From Bowmanella denitrificans (GTDB lineage Bacteria > Pseudomonadota > Gammaproteobacteria > Enterobacterales > Alteromonadaceae): 64,000 bases of DNA. Below the pieces are notes generated by a model. The model had not been told where the DNA came from, did no database searches, and worked only from the letters and a program-made list of their open reading frames with translations. The stretch lies in the NCBI RefSeq assembly GCF_039522935.1, contig NZ_BAAAEI010000006.1:1178001-1242000 (forward strand), read 5' to 3'. The number at the start of each line of letters is the position of its first letter. The first letter of the stretch is position 1. The translations under genes and the position numbers were made by a program. Of the stretch, positions 10,385 through 19,417 are shown one piece after another.

Positions 10385-11143
10385 ATGAGCGTCGTATTTG
10401 TACTCTCAACGGGAAGGTGCGGCACCCAGTGGCTACACCAGTTTCTCAACTCCAGGCTGCCGGATAGCTGGGAGGCCTCCCACGAGCCGATAAATTTTGA
10501 CTATGCCCCCACAGATAATTCCCCCTCTCAACCACTAAACAAGAACCCGCAGAAACTGCTGAACCATCTGGCATACATTCAAAATAGAGTGAAAAACCAT
10601 CAGTCCTATGTTGAATGCGGCTTCCCCTGCTGGCGCCATCTGGGCTGGTTTTCTGAAGAACTGGATTGCCCGGTTAAAATCATCTATCTGCACCGGGATC
10701 CGGTTCAGGTCTCACGATCCTGGCTCAAGCAGAATGCCTTCGTTCAACCTATTCTTCCACACTTGGGTATAAAGGAACTTTTTCATCCTGCGGCCCCAGA
10801 AGCACAACTTACCCACTATCAAAATTCCTGGCGTGGGCTAACATCTTTTGAAAAAGGACTTTACTACTGGGCGGAAGTTCAGGCACAGGCTGCCCGATAC
10901 AAAACGGTGTGGTCAACGGAAAACTGGTTCGAGCTGCCTTTCCACCAGTTAACTGATCAATGTGTACTTCAGGATTTAATGGGTTTTCTGGACACCGATG
11001 TGGAAATCGGAAATATTGATGCCGTCCCACGGGATCGTTTCCAGGGTATTGAACAAGATGTCGTTGACGAAACCCTGATACGTCGCCATCCCGACATCCT
11101 CCAGGAAGCCGAAAAGCTTGGATATTCCAGCTACTTTTCATGA
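10385..11143 (+). CDS. Sulfotransferase-like P-loop protein
   Basis: The 252-residue protein opens with VVFVLSTGRCGTQWLHQFL, a 5'-phosphosulfate-binding P-loop-like motif with the Arg-Cys-Gly-Thr pattern common in bacterial sulfotransferases. A second motif, IYLHRDPVQVSRSWL (about residues 100-115), fits the 3'-phosphate-binding strand-helix. These would use PAPS to sulfate an unknown acceptor. I chose ATG 10385, directly before the P-loop strand and preceded by AAGGGATGGGAAAG; ATG 10364 in the same frame is a possible alternative adding seven residues. It is divergent from the tail-collar operon and followed 91 bp later by a small HExxH protein. Substrate unknown. Confidence 0.75.
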   Translation: MSVVFVLSTGRCGTQWLHQFLNSRLPDSWEASHEPINFDYAPTDNSPSQPLNKNPQKLLNHLAYIQNRVKNHQSYVECGFPCWRHLGWFSEELDCPVKIIYLHRDPVQVSRSWLKQNAFVQPILPHLGIKELFHPAAPEAQLTHYQNSWRGLTSFEKGLYYWAEVQAQAARYKTVWSTENWFELPFHQLTDQCVLQDLMGFLDTDVEIGNIDAVPRDRFQGIEQDVVDETLIRRHPDILQEAEKLGYSSYFS

Positions 11144-11234
11144 CAGGATCTTTCTTGACTGGATCTTTCATGAGTTAGAGTCTTTCATGAATGGACCAAA
11201 GTCTGAGGTTTGAGAACGGCCTGGCAGGTGCAAG

Positions 11235-11714
11235 ATGACAATATCGGATACAGACAAAATCGTTGATTTTCTGAAGAATGTGGGCATAAACATCCGTTAT
11301 ACCTCAATCGAAAGCAAAACCTTCCTGCCCGGTATTCTCATCGAACAGGGTCAGCTTCTTATCGACAGAGAAAAACTGAAATATCCCGGCGATCTTTTGC
11401 ATGAAGCCGGGCATATAGCCGTTACAGCTTCCGAAAATAGACTAAAGCTGACGGGAGATATTCACCAATGCGGGCATGGCCCTGCGGAGGAAATGTCAGC
11501 AATCGCATGGTCCTGGGCCGCCAGCCGCGAGATTGGAATTCATCCTGAAGTCTTGTTCCATACCGATGGTTATAAAGGCGCTTCCCCAAATTATATCGAA
11601 GCCTTTTTGCAAGCCCATGGGTTTGGTTATCCCATGCTTATTTACTGGGGACTCACCAATCCTCCCGGAAAATCAGACGGATACCCGAAGATGACACGCT
11701 GGCTCCGGCTTTGA
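11235..11714 (+). CDS. Small zincin-like protein with HExxH motif, unknown family
   Basis: This 159-residue protein has no signal peptide. It carries LLHEAGHIAV (about residues 54-63), a HExxH zinc-binding motif preceded by a helix. A downstream helix, GPAEEMSAIAWSWA, supplies acidic residues that could give the third zinc ligand. The rest resembles no family I can name. It follows the sulfotransferase-like gene on the same strand. The fold could be a minimal metallopeptidase or a non-peptidase zincin; activity is not proven by the motif alone. Confidence 0.65.
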   Translation: MTISDTDKIVDFLKNVGINIRYTSIESKTFLPGILIEQGQLLIDREKLKYPGDLLHEAGHIAVTASENRLKLTGDIHQCGHGPAEEMSAIAWSWAASREIGIHPEVLFHTDGYKGASPNYIEAFLQAHGFGYPMLIYWGLTNPPGKSDGYPKMTRWLRL

Positions 11715-11738
11715 AGAAAGTGACTGAACTGACTCCCA

Positions 11739-12254
11739 CTAGACAATAATTTTTCGTGCCTCTGGAACCCAGGCCATGAACTCATAGGGAGGCGTAATAT
11801 TCTGTACCGCAAACCCCAGCCTGAGATAGAGCCGTTTAGCCAGGATATTGGTCGATAACACCGACAATGTCAGGGGCACTCCCACTTGCGCAGCGGCATT
11901 CTGCAAGCACCGCATCACCTCCTCGCCAAACCCTTTTCCTCTGGCTGGGGGAATAAAAGCGATGTCCATGATCCTGATCTCATTCGGGCCAAAGTCAATC
12001 GTGACCTTACCGATAGGCTGTTGCTGTTTTTCAACAACGAAATACATGGCATTGGGAAACTGTGAGCCGTAGCCTTCCGTCTGGGCACGAAACTGCATCT
12101 GGATAATAGACTCAACATAGTCCAGCTCACCTTCCATATACCTCAGGTCTTCTCTTGCAGAGTTGTGCAATTGTTCCAGGAATGGTTTATCCGTTGGATT
12201 GGAAGGACGAATATTCAGGCCCTGCCCAAGGTTCATTCCATTCATTGTATTCAT
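11739..12254 (-). CDS. GNAT-family N-acetyltransferase
   Basis: A 171-residue GNAT domain protein: LNIRPSNPTDKPFLEQLHN opens the fold, AMYFVVEKQQQPIGKV forms the central strands, and IAFIPPARGKGFGEEVM is the acetyl-CoA-binding motif A (RGKGFG). A NILAKRLYLRLGF helix (motif B region) follows. The start ATG 12254 is preferred because AGAGGA lies seven bases upstream; a longer frame from 12290 lacks such a site. It is convergent with the HExxH gene, with stops about 25 bp apart. Substrate unknown; it could modify a protein or a small amine. Confidence 0.85.
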   Translation of the reverse strand: MNTMNGMNLGQGLNIRPSNPTDKPFLEQLHNSAREDLRYMEGELDYVESIIQMQFRAQTEGYGSQFPNAMYFVVEKQQQPIGKVTIDFGPNEIRIMDIAFIPPARGKGFGEEVMRCLQNAAAQVGVPLTLSVLSTNILAKRLYLRLGFAVQNITPPYEFMAWVPEARKIIV

Positions 12255-12355
12255 AACCCATCCTCTTTTTGTCGTTGTATGCTGTTGCAAGTAACGTTTT
12301 TCTTAAACAATTTGCTGGTAGGTTAATCACCGGGCATAAGGACGCACCTGCACCG

Positions 12356-13540
12356 TTAGATGCTGTATGAGCCTCGCTCGGACAGTCCGCGCAATACCCG
12401 GTACAAAGCTGTCAGTTGACTCAGGAGGCTCTTGCTGATAACAGATCTGCCAGAGGATTCAGATACAACCTCTCTATCCTTATAAAGATCGTCTGTATTT
12501 TTGGAGTAGCACCTCATCATGGCAGACACTGCACGCTTCTGTAACAGATTCATACGCCCCCCAAAGAACCCGGCAATATGGCACATGCCTTCCAGATCAA
12601 GATCACAATAATCCACCAACGCCACCGATTCCGCCGGTAGTGCCTTGTATTGTTCAAGCATCCTTTCATAGATCCAGAGCAACACTTCAGCCTGATAATC
12701 GAACAACGACACTGAGATTGAACAACCAAAGATCTCCGCCATTTGATGGCCCGGAACCATATGGATACCAACTGTTCGCTGATGTGAATGCAAAACCTCC
12801 TCCGGCTGACGAGTGAGAAACAGTACTTTCGCAGCAGGGAAAGCTTGATGAACCAGCGGCAGGAATCTGATATCCCAGGCGTTCAGCTTCACTATCAGGC
12901 GATCTCCCAATATTGGGAGCAACAACTTCAACATGGCAACTTTGTTGTGGTCACTCAACTGAGAGTCCAGTAGCAGGTCAGTCAGAACAGAGGCTTCGGA
13001 TATGATCGTATAAAATTTCGTGGCCGCCATTGCATTCGATACCAGGGTTGAACCACATCGCGAGCAATGGAATATAAATCCTGCAGGAGTCACCGGATCT
13101 GTCTGGTATCGCCCTTGTGTCTTATTTGCATACTGAGAAATGAATTGCAGGATATAGGTCAGTGATACCCTGGGATTCAAGAGCGTCGCCAATAAAGACC
13201 GGTTTGTCGCATTAGCGATCTGCTCATCATAAAATGGGGCAAAAGGTAAGTCCCCCAGGATCAAACGCCAGTTAATCTCACCGTTTTTTATACAGTATCC
13301 TGCAGGGCGCCAGTACCTGAAAAAAACAGCCAGGTCGGGTTCAATTGAATCCCCTTCTCCGGACTGGATGACCCTCAGTAGAGACTCCATAGAAACTCCT
13401 TTTAAATCAAACACCTGTACCAACTTACTCATAAGGTCGTATGGATCACAGATCTCACTATGAGCCAGAAGTATTTCCGGAGAGCCCACCAATCTTTCCA
13501 GTATTTCCCGGCTTGAAAGATCACCATCAGCCATCATCAT
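12356..13540 (-). CDS. Second sulfotransferase-like P-loop protein
   Basis: This 394-residue protein has a long N-terminal region with no recognised domain (about residues 1-145). A sulfotransferase-like P-loop follows, FIFHCSRCGSTLVSNAM (about 150-166), and then VLFLTRQPEEVLHSHQR (about 240-256) at the 3'-phosphate-binding position. Its ATG overlaps the stop of the methyltransferase-PhyH gene by four bases (ATGA), showing translational coupling. It is quite different in length and sequence from the sulfotransferase-like protein at 10.4 kb, so this is not a recent duplication. The acceptor substrate cannot be inferred from sequence. Confidence 0.75.
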   Translation of the reverse strand: MMMADGDLSSREILERLVGSPEILLAHSEICDPYDLMSKLVQVFDLKGVSMESLLRVIQSGEGDSIEPDLAVFFRYWRPAGYCIKNGEINWRLILGDLPFAPFYDEQIANATNRSLLATLLNPRVSLTYILQFISQYANKTQGRYQTDPVTPAGFIFHCSRCGSTLVSNAMAATKFYTIISEASVLTDLLLDSQLSDHNKVAMLKLLLPILGDRLIVKLNAWDIRFLPLVHQAFPAAKVLFLTRQPEEVLHSHQRTVGIHMVPGHQMAEIFGCSISVSLFDYQAEVLLWIYERMLEQYKALPAESVALVDYCDLDLEGMCHIAGFFGGRMNLLQKRAVSAMMRCYSKNTDDLYKDREVVSESSGRSVISKSLLSQLTALYRVLRGLSERGSYSI

Positions 13541-15687
13541 GTCATCGCCTGTCTGTTCACGGACAACATATTAAAATACTGCACAATACGCGGCGTAGCT
13601 GCCGTGTTAGGACTACTGCCATGAGGAAGAAACTGATGCCACACAACCAGAGATCCTGCCGGTGCAGCAACATGCCGGACAGGCAGAGCTGAAAGGTCTT
13701 GCAGGTTTGGATCTGCCTGCAGGGGAAGATCCTTCAACCAGTCCCGTAGCCGATGATGAAACCCGGGAACACAACGAAAAGCGCCCTGATTCTCAGCAAC
13801 ATCGGTCAGATAGAACAGTCCCTGCGTCCCAAATGTTAAAGGACAGGAAAAATCCAGATCCCAATGTAATCTGGTTCCGGGGAATTTATATTGGGAGGTC
13901 TCCGGAGGGTTGAAACCGACCCGGTCAGTGGAAAAGCGAAGGTTCTCAGATTGCCACAGATCAAAAAATACCCGTTGCGCTTTCAAGGAGCGACGGTTCA
14001 TTTCCAAAATCGGGTCCTGGAAAAGTTGCACCATGATATTCTGCTGCGACGGATGATCCTGATACCAGGATTCAGGATTGTCCTGCGTTTTATCCAAAAA
14101 TCGGTAAATGAGATCCACCGTCTTCTGGCATTGATCACGATCAAGAACATTCTCGACGACCAGAAAGCCGTTTTCCTCCCAGAATATGTGCTGCTCAGGG
14201 CTCAGATAACCCCGTTTCTCTTGTCCCTTTGACCGGCGTTCCGGGCCACCAGACATGGCGGTATTGATTTCTTTAATCCTCTCACGGCTTATTTGACCGC
14301 CATTCTTATCGAGAACCCATTGCTCAAACTGAGAAAAGGTGGATGCCTCCTGGAAAATCCAACTGAGACAATCCTGCAACCCCAGATGTAGCAAGTCCAT
14401 TAACAGCAGATCCCGGTTCCATTCATTTTTAGCATCATCCCCGGTCAGTTTTCCTTCTCGTTGCAATCGGAGCTTATGCCATAAACGTTTCAGATGAATT
14501 ATCCCCAGTTCCCCGACCTCCTGATCTGACACGGGTTCGTCGATCACCTTCTTTCGTGGAGGAAAACGAATGTCATAGCCCGGTGTTGTCTCAGTGCTCT
14601 CGCCATAGATATATGAAAGACTCACAACATCGCCCGGGTGGAAATCACTCTGACCAAAACACATAGGGGTATTAAGGCTGCACTGCCCGTCTCGCAGCCA
14701 GAAATCCTGATAGATCTGGATTTCAGTTCGGAATTTGAGAGTTGTCTGGTCTGGGGGCAATGGATCAGGAATGGTAATCCGGGCATTCAGCATTGTGCGA
14801 TCACCGTTAGCGATGGTACCAGCAGCCTCCCGGTCCAAACAACCGACCACTCCCAGCCTGGACTCTTGCGGAGGTTCCTTTCTTTTCCCCATCCTGAATT
14901 GATTGGATTCAGCGGCATTATATAAGCAGGCATCCATCACCACTTTCTGGGGAATCAGGGTACTGTGTTCATCGCGAAGGTATTGGACAAGATGACTGAA
15001 AATCATCACCTGAGGCTCGTTGTTCAGCATCCAGTTCATCGTTTCCGACAGAACAATATCAAACTTGCGACCAGAGGGCGGCGTCCAACAGGTCGCATCC
15101 TCCTGCTCTATTGAGCGGATATTCGAGGCGATATTCAGGTGACTCACCACTGCCCTGACCGCCTGGACATTTTCCTCATGGATATCAATCAGGGTTGCCT
15201 GGATACGTGAATCTTTGAGGCAGGCCAAAAGTGGCAGTAGTAATAAACCGTAGGGCCCAGTGCCTGCATAAACAATCTCAACTTGTCCTTTGCGCTCAAG
15301 CAGATCTTTAACTGCTCTGGCCACCGCATAAATGAAGGAGTGTGTACGCATTAGCTCTGTCAGGCATTTGGCCGCCTGTACCGGCGACAGAGCCACCCCG
15401 GACTTCAGATTCATACCCAGGGTGTGCCCCAGATCACTATGGGCAGAAATACCGGTAATGTCATCCAGAAGGCTGGCCAATGCATCTATGTGGGGTTTGG
15501 CAAATCCAGCGTCAGGCAGGTTCTCGATAAGCGGCCGCGTATGATGGACAATAGCATGTTCGGAAAGTTGTTCTGCTAACGATGTCTCCTGGATAGATGT
15601 CTCAGAGATGAATGTATCCCGGACAGAAACATCCTGGACGACAGTCTCGATGGGAATATCAGATGGCTGAGAGGCATTGGTTGTCAT
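13537..15687 (-). CDS. Fusion of a PRMT-like SAM methyltransferase and a PhyH-type 2-oxoglutarate dioxygenase
   Basis: The 716-residue protein has two enzyme parts. About residues 95-330 form a class I methyltransferase resembling protein arginine methyltransferases: VYAGTGPYGLLLLPLL is the SAM glycine-rich loop, ATLIDIHEENVQAV the acidic strand, and FDIVLSETMNWML resembles the PRMT double-E strand region. About residues 500-716 form a phytanoyl-CoA-dioxygenase-like domain: FWEENGFLVVENVLDRDQC near its start, iron ligands His-x-Asp in LHWDLD (about 607), His in FLPHGSSPN and the 2-oxoglutarate-binding Arg in TPRIVQY. The fusion suggests sequential methylation and hydroxylation of one substrate. 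It overlaps the upstream hydroxylase gene by 29 bp and the downstream sulfotransferase gene by 4 bp. Confidence 0.85.
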   Translation of the reverse strand: MTTNASQPSDIPIETVVQDVSVRDTFISETSIQETSLAEQLSEHAIVHHTRPLIENLPDAGFAKPHIDALASLLDDITGISAHSDLGHTLGMNLKSGVALSPVQAAKCLTELMRTHSFIYAVARAVKDLLERKGQVEIVYAGTGPYGLLLLPLLACLKDSRIQATLIDIHEENVQAVRAVVSHLNIASNIRSIEQEDATCWTPPSGRKFDIVLSETMNWMLNNEPQVMIFSHLVQYLRDEHSTLIPQKVVMDACLYNAAESNQFRMGKRKEPPQESRLGVVGCLDREAAGTIANGDRTMLNARITIPDPLPPDQTTLKFRTEIQIYQDFWLRDGQCSLNTPMCFGQSDFHPGDVVSLSYIYGESTETTPGYDIRFPPRKKVIDEPVSDQEVGELGIIHLKRLWHKLRLQREGKLTGDDAKNEWNRDLLLMDLLHLGLQDCLSWIFQEASTFSQFEQWVLDKNGGQISRERIKEINTAMSGGPERRSKGQEKRGYLSPEQHIFWEENGFLVVENVLDRDQCQKTVDLIYRFLDKTQDNPESWYQDHPSQQNIMVQLFQDPILEMNRRSLKAQRVFFDLWQSENLRFSTDRVGFNPPETSQYKFPGTRLHWDLDFSCPLTFGTQGLFYLTDVAENQGAFRCVPGFHHRLRDWLKDLPLQADPNLQDLSALPVRHVAAPAGSLVVWHQFLPHGSSPNTAATPRIVQYFNMLSVNRQAMT

Positions 15688-16273
15688 TGTAATCCTTTAC
15701 ACAAAGTGATGATTCCTGAATTTTTTGCTTCAACCAGTCATTGGCCACACAGTCAATGACCAGATTGATGCGTTCATGATCGCCCCTGTTCAGGACCTGG
15801 TGAGTCTGGTCTACATTGAGATACCAGAGCTCCCCTTCCCGCATGGGGACAAGCAGGCTATTAATCCGAAACTCCAGTAATTCATTGCTGAGGATAGGAA
15901 TATGCAGACGTGCTTCCCCGAATTCGATGGAAAGGCCAAGGTCACGGTGCGGTTTGATTTGCGCGCCAGCATGTAGTCGCATCAGGCGGGTCGATTTGAT
16001 AGAGCATTGCAGAGAACTCAACACCTGAAGTATGGCAGGTAGTTGCTCCAAGACGGGAAGGTTAACCCAGTCGTCACCGGTCTGTACCGCAAAACCCTGC
16101 ATGATAGGGTGAGCACTTTTATGCTCAGCCAGACACCTAAGCGGCAGGACATCCCAATTTCCCTGGTAATCTTTCTGATTAACATGAGGAAGCCACTCAG
16201 CGTTATGTAATCTGAAAACGTCCTTTTTCAGTGCCTCCAATGGCACCTGAAAATCCAAGCAGGCGAACAACAT
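15659..16273 (-). CDS. Aspartyl/asparaginyl beta-hydroxylase family dioxygenase
   Basis: A 204-residue cytoplasmic protein with the Asp_Arg_Hydrox pattern: AGAQIKPHRDLGLS (iron-binding His), ARLHIPILSN (the RxHxP strand), GELWYLNVDQTHQVLN (second His) and ERINLVIDCV (Arg for 2-oxoglutarate). Bacterial members hydroxylate the beta carbon of Asp or Asn in peptides or free metabolites. It is the first gene of a three-gene operon with the methyltransferase-PhyH fusion and a sulfotransferase-like protein, all overlapping. The operon therefore encodes two different 2-oxoglutarate/iron oxygenases. A palindrome sits just before the start codon. Confidence 0.85.
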   Translation of the reverse strand: MLFACLDFQVPLEALKKDVFRLHNAEWLPHVNQKDYQGNWDVLPLRCLAEHKSAHPIMQGFAVQTGDDWVNLPVLEQLPAILQVLSSLQCSIKSTRLMRLHAGAQIKPHRDLGLSIEFGEARLHIPILSNELLEFRINSLLVPMREGELWYLNVDQTHQVLNRGDHERINLVIDCVANDWLKQKIQESSLCVKDYNDNQCLSAI

Positions 16274-16275
16274 CC

Positions 16276-16301
16276 TGTTATCTCAATTGCAGTTGATAAC
16301 A
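16276..16301. promoter_or_regulatory. Candidate operator palindrome before the hydroxylase operon
   Basis: TGTTATC (16276-16282) and GATAACA (16295-16301) form 7-bp inverted arms around a 12-bp spacer. They lie immediately upstream of the ATG at 16273, overlapping where the ribosome-binding site must be. A second, smaller inverted pair (TATGT / ACATA) follows at about 16302-16316. Operator or translational-control hairpin are both possible. Confidence 0.35.
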
Positions 16302-16382
16302 GTATGTGTAGTACATAAAGTCAACATTTCTCCAGTTTTCGCTGTTCAGACTAAGCGTAACCAGGAATGTCTATTCACATAA

Positions 16383-18338
16383 TTACCAGCCGATATTCAG
16401 CCCCATATTCACCCGAACCCCACTGCGCATGGGATGGCTGTTGATATTGCGCCCGGCGATTTCCGGCTGGTAGATGTCCTCGTCAAGCATATTACTGACA
16501 CTCAGCGTCAACTCCGTGCTTTGTTGCAACCAGGTTAGTTTGCGTGCCAGCTTCAAGCGCAGCTGATGATAAGAGGAAGGCTCAGGATTGTAGCTTTGGG
16601 TATTGGGGTTGCGAATCTGATTGGCATGAAAGGCACTAATCCAACTGTGCTGAAGACCTAATCGCCAGTCCTGTCCGATTGCATAAATAAGGCTCCACTT
16701 AAGCATGTGGTTGGGCATCAGGGTGTAATTTTCCAACTCCCCGGATTCATTGTGCTGGTAACTGTAGGAGTAGTTAATTTGCCCCTGTTCAAACAGCCAT
16801 TTTCCTTCCAGTTCAGTGCCATACGCCTCAAGGTCGCCGGCATTAACAAAATCCAGCACCCGGTCGGCTGCACGCAGGCGAGACACCAGATTAGACAAAT
16901 CACTGTGAAACAAGGTGAGGGTATGACGACTATCCTCACCGGTATGGAAATATTGCAGGTTAAATGTAGTAATCTGCTCCGGCTCAAGCTGCGGATTACC
17001 GCGCAGCCCACCGGTATTATTGCCCTCGGCATCACAGCAGACAATCAGATTAAAATGGGTTTCCACCCCATAGGCGGCACGAAAGGCGCCGCCATAGTCC
17101 AGTTTAATACCGCTTTTAGCACTTAGTGTATAAATCAGACCGGCCCGCAGTTCATAATTGGCATTGACATCCGGCACTTTGTTGTACTGCGCACCCAAAC
17201 TCCAGTTCAGGGCGTTACTGTTGGTGGTTTGATACTGACCATACAGGCTATACCAGGTGCGCGAAAAAGCCGGAATGGGTGCCTTGGCCAGGCCCGGTTC
17301 AGTATTAACGCGCTGATGCCAGGCAGTACCACCAAACAGCCAGCGGCCCTGGTCCAGCAGGTCGTAGTCAAGCAGCGCTTCAAACAAAACATTATCGGAA
17401 TTAGCCCGGTAGTTATAATGGCTGAAACGCGATGCGTTGTAGCTGATATCGGTGTCCAGGCGAAGCTGTGATGCCAGCTCCCAGCTTCTGCCCAATTCCA
17501 GTATCGAACGACGTGAACGTACTGTTCTATCTTCCTGAGGCGGTCCGGACCAACTGGACACACTGCCCCAGAATGCCTGTTCACTAACCAGATTAACCGC
17601 GCTAGCACGCCAGCCTTGCCACTGCCCTTGCAGCATCAATGCATGGTTTTGCTGCTCGGCAGCAAAACTGCCGTCAAGGCCGCTGTTATCCTTGGCTTTA
17701 AATTGCCAACCATCGTCTTGGTAAAAACGTGCCGCCCCGTTTATATATCCTTCGCCACTTTCCATACCGCCCTGAATCTGCATTTCGCGGCTGCCCAGAT
17801 TGCCTGCCGCCACATACACCGATTCAGCATTATCCTGGCTGCGGGTTACCAGATTGATGACGCCGCTAAAGGCATTACTGCCATACAGCACGGAGCCGGG
17901 TCCTCTGACAATTTCTATGCGCTCCAGACTTTGTATTGGGAAGGCCGTATAGATGGCAAAATTTTGTCCGCCAGTAAAACTGTCCCGCACCGGCCTGCCG
18001 TTTATCAGCAGCAGCACTTCATTATTAGAATGCGTTAGTTGTAATCCGCGAATAACAGCCAGATTTTGCGGATAGAAAAAAGACCCCATCATTAACACAC
18101 CTGGGGCTTGTTCCAGCACTTCCAGAAGAGACGTAGCCCCCAGAGACTGAATTTCTTCGCGACTGATAACGGTAGTCACCCCCGGCGCACTGTCCAAAGG
18201 TTGGCTGAACTTACCCGGTGCCACCACTTCCATATTTAACAGTTGCTCAAAAGACAGGTCAAAAACACTCAGTTGTTCCGTCTGAGCAGCCAGCTTTAAA
18301 GACGTTGCAGCACATAAAAATAGAACGGGAAATTTCAT
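16383..18338 (-). CDS. TonB-dependent outer-membrane receptor
   Basis: The 651-residue protein starts with a signal peptide (MKFPVLFLCAATSLKLAAQ). The plug domain (about residues 40-155) shows TVISREEIQSLGATSLLEVL, PGVLM, VIRGLQ, LLINGRPVRDS and ERIEIVRGPGSVLYGSNAFS, all standard. The rest is a beta-barrel of short aromatic-rich strands ending in Trp. A longer frame from 18359 exists, but ATG 18338 begins the signal peptide. The short plug-proximal FDLSFEQLLNMEV motif is typical of vitamin/colicin-I-type receptors in Alteromonadales. A cysteine pair (VCCDAE, extracellular loop) is unusual. The transported ligand is not predictable. It stands alone downstream of secF. Confidence 0.92.
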   Translation of the reverse strand: MKFPVLFLCAATSLKLAAQTEQLSVFDLSFEQLLNMEVVAPGKFSQPLDSAPGVTTVISREEIQSLGATSLLEVLEQAPGVLMMGSFFYPQNLAVIRGLQLTHSNNEVLLLINGRPVRDSFTGGQNFAIYTAFPIQSLERIEIVRGPGSVLYGSNAFSGVINLVTRSQDNAESVYVAAGNLGSREMQIQGGMESGEGYINGAARFYQDDGWQFKAKDNSGLDGSFAAEQQNHALMLQGQWQGWRASAVNLVSEQAFWGSVSSWSGPPQEDRTVRSRRSILELGRSWELASQLRLDTDISYNASRFSHYNYRANSDNVLFEALLDYDLLDQGRWLFGGTAWHQRVNTEPGLAKAPIPAFSRTWYSLYGQYQTTNSNALNWSLGAQYNKVPDVNANYELRAGLIYTLSAKSGIKLDYGGAFRAAYGVETHFNLIVCCDAEGNNTGGLRGNPQLEPEQITTFNLQYFHTGEDSRHTLTLFHSDLSNLVSRLRAADRVLDFVNAGDLEAYGTELEGKWLFEQGQINYSYSYQHNESGELENYTLMPNHMLKWSLIYAIGQDWRLGLQHSWISAFHANQIRNPNTQSYNPEPSSYHQLRLKLARKLTWLQQSTELTLSVSNMLDEDIYQPEIAGRNINSHPMRSGVRVNMGLNIGW

Positions 18339-18464
18339 ATACGCCATTCCTGGCAGCAAGGAAGACTGCGATGCATTGAAAACTAAACCATGCAGAACAA
18401 ATACACAACTCAGAAAAGTGCCAGCCCCTAGCAGGGGCCGGAATATCAGACGGGGAATTGAAGC

Positions 18465-19406
18465 TTATGGCAGAGGGTCCTGATCGGCCCCTTCTTTTTC
18501 CACTTCGGTGGGCATCAAATCTTCTTTACTGATCCCCAACATCATCGCCACAGCACTGGCAATATAAATGGAGGAGTAAGTACCGATAAAGATACCGAAC
18601 AGCAATGCGGTAGCAAAGCCATGGATCAAGGCACCACCTTTAAAAAACAATGCCAGTAACACCAACAGCGTGGTACCCGAAGTAATAATGGTACGGCTCA
18701 TGGTCTGGGTTAATGAGATATTGATTATCTCTTCTGGCTCGCCTTTACGCAGTTTGCGGAAGTTCTCACGGATCCTGTCCATCACAACAATAGTGTCATT
18801 CAGTGAATAACCTATCACCGCCAGTACAGCGGCCAGTACGGTCAGATCAAACTCCAGTTGCAGAATCGAGAACAGCCCCAGGGTAATAATTACATCATGT
18901 GCAAGTGCGGCCACCGAGCCCAGACCAAAACGCCATTCAAAGCGCATGGCCACGTACATCAGGATACATATCAGCGCCACCAGCATGGCCAGGCCGCCCT
19001 GCTCGGTGAGTTCTTCACCAACCTGCGGGCCAACGAACTCAATACGACGCATATCCACTTGTTCGCCGCTGGCACGCAAGGCCGCCATAACCTGGTCGCC
19101 CAGGGTTTCGGATTTCACGCCCTCGCGCGGTGCCAAACGAATCAGCACATCCTCACTGCTGCCGAAGTTCTGCACCACGGCATCACCAAAACCAACCTCG
19201 TCCAGTTGCTGGCGCACCTGTGCCAGTTTAGCCGGTTGCTGATAACCTACTTCAATAACGGTACCACCGGTAAAATCCAGTCCCCAGTTAAGCTGATTAA
19301 CCGCCAGAGACACGATAGAACCAAGTATCAGCAAAGTAGAAAATATCAACGCCGGCCAGCGCAGGGACATAAAGCGGACTTCTTTGTCGAAATCAAATAC
19401 GCGCAT
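18465..19406 (-). CDS. secF: Protein translocase subunit SecF
   Basis: This 313-residue inner-membrane subunit of the Sec accessory complex uses proton motive force to help complete protein export. It shows the SecF D1 motif WGLDFTGGTVIEVGY (about residues 42-56), the conserved D4-D6 region (AAVLAVIGYSLNDTIVVMDRIREN) spread over membrane segments 4-6, and six hydrophobic segments. It starts 11 bp after the secD stop. The gene order yajC-secD-secF is the standard operon; tgt and queA stand further upstream as in E. coli. Confidence 0.97.
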   Translation of the reverse strand: MRVFDFDKEVRFMSLRWPALIFSTLLILGSIVSLAVNQLNWGLDFTGGTVIEVGYQQPAKLAQVRQQLDEVGFGDAVVQNFGSSEDVLIRLAPREGVKSETLGDQVMAALRASGEQVDMRRIEFVGPQVGEELTEQGGLAMLVALICILMYVAMRFEWRFGLGSVAALAHDVIITLGLFSILQLEFDLTVLAAVLAVIGYSLNDTIVVMDRIRENFRKLRKGEPEEIINISLTQTMSRTIITSGTTLLVLLALFFKGGALIHGFATALLFGIFIGTYSSIYIASAVAMMLGISKEDLMPTEVEKEGADQDPLP

Positions 19407-19417
19407 GTTTATCTCCC

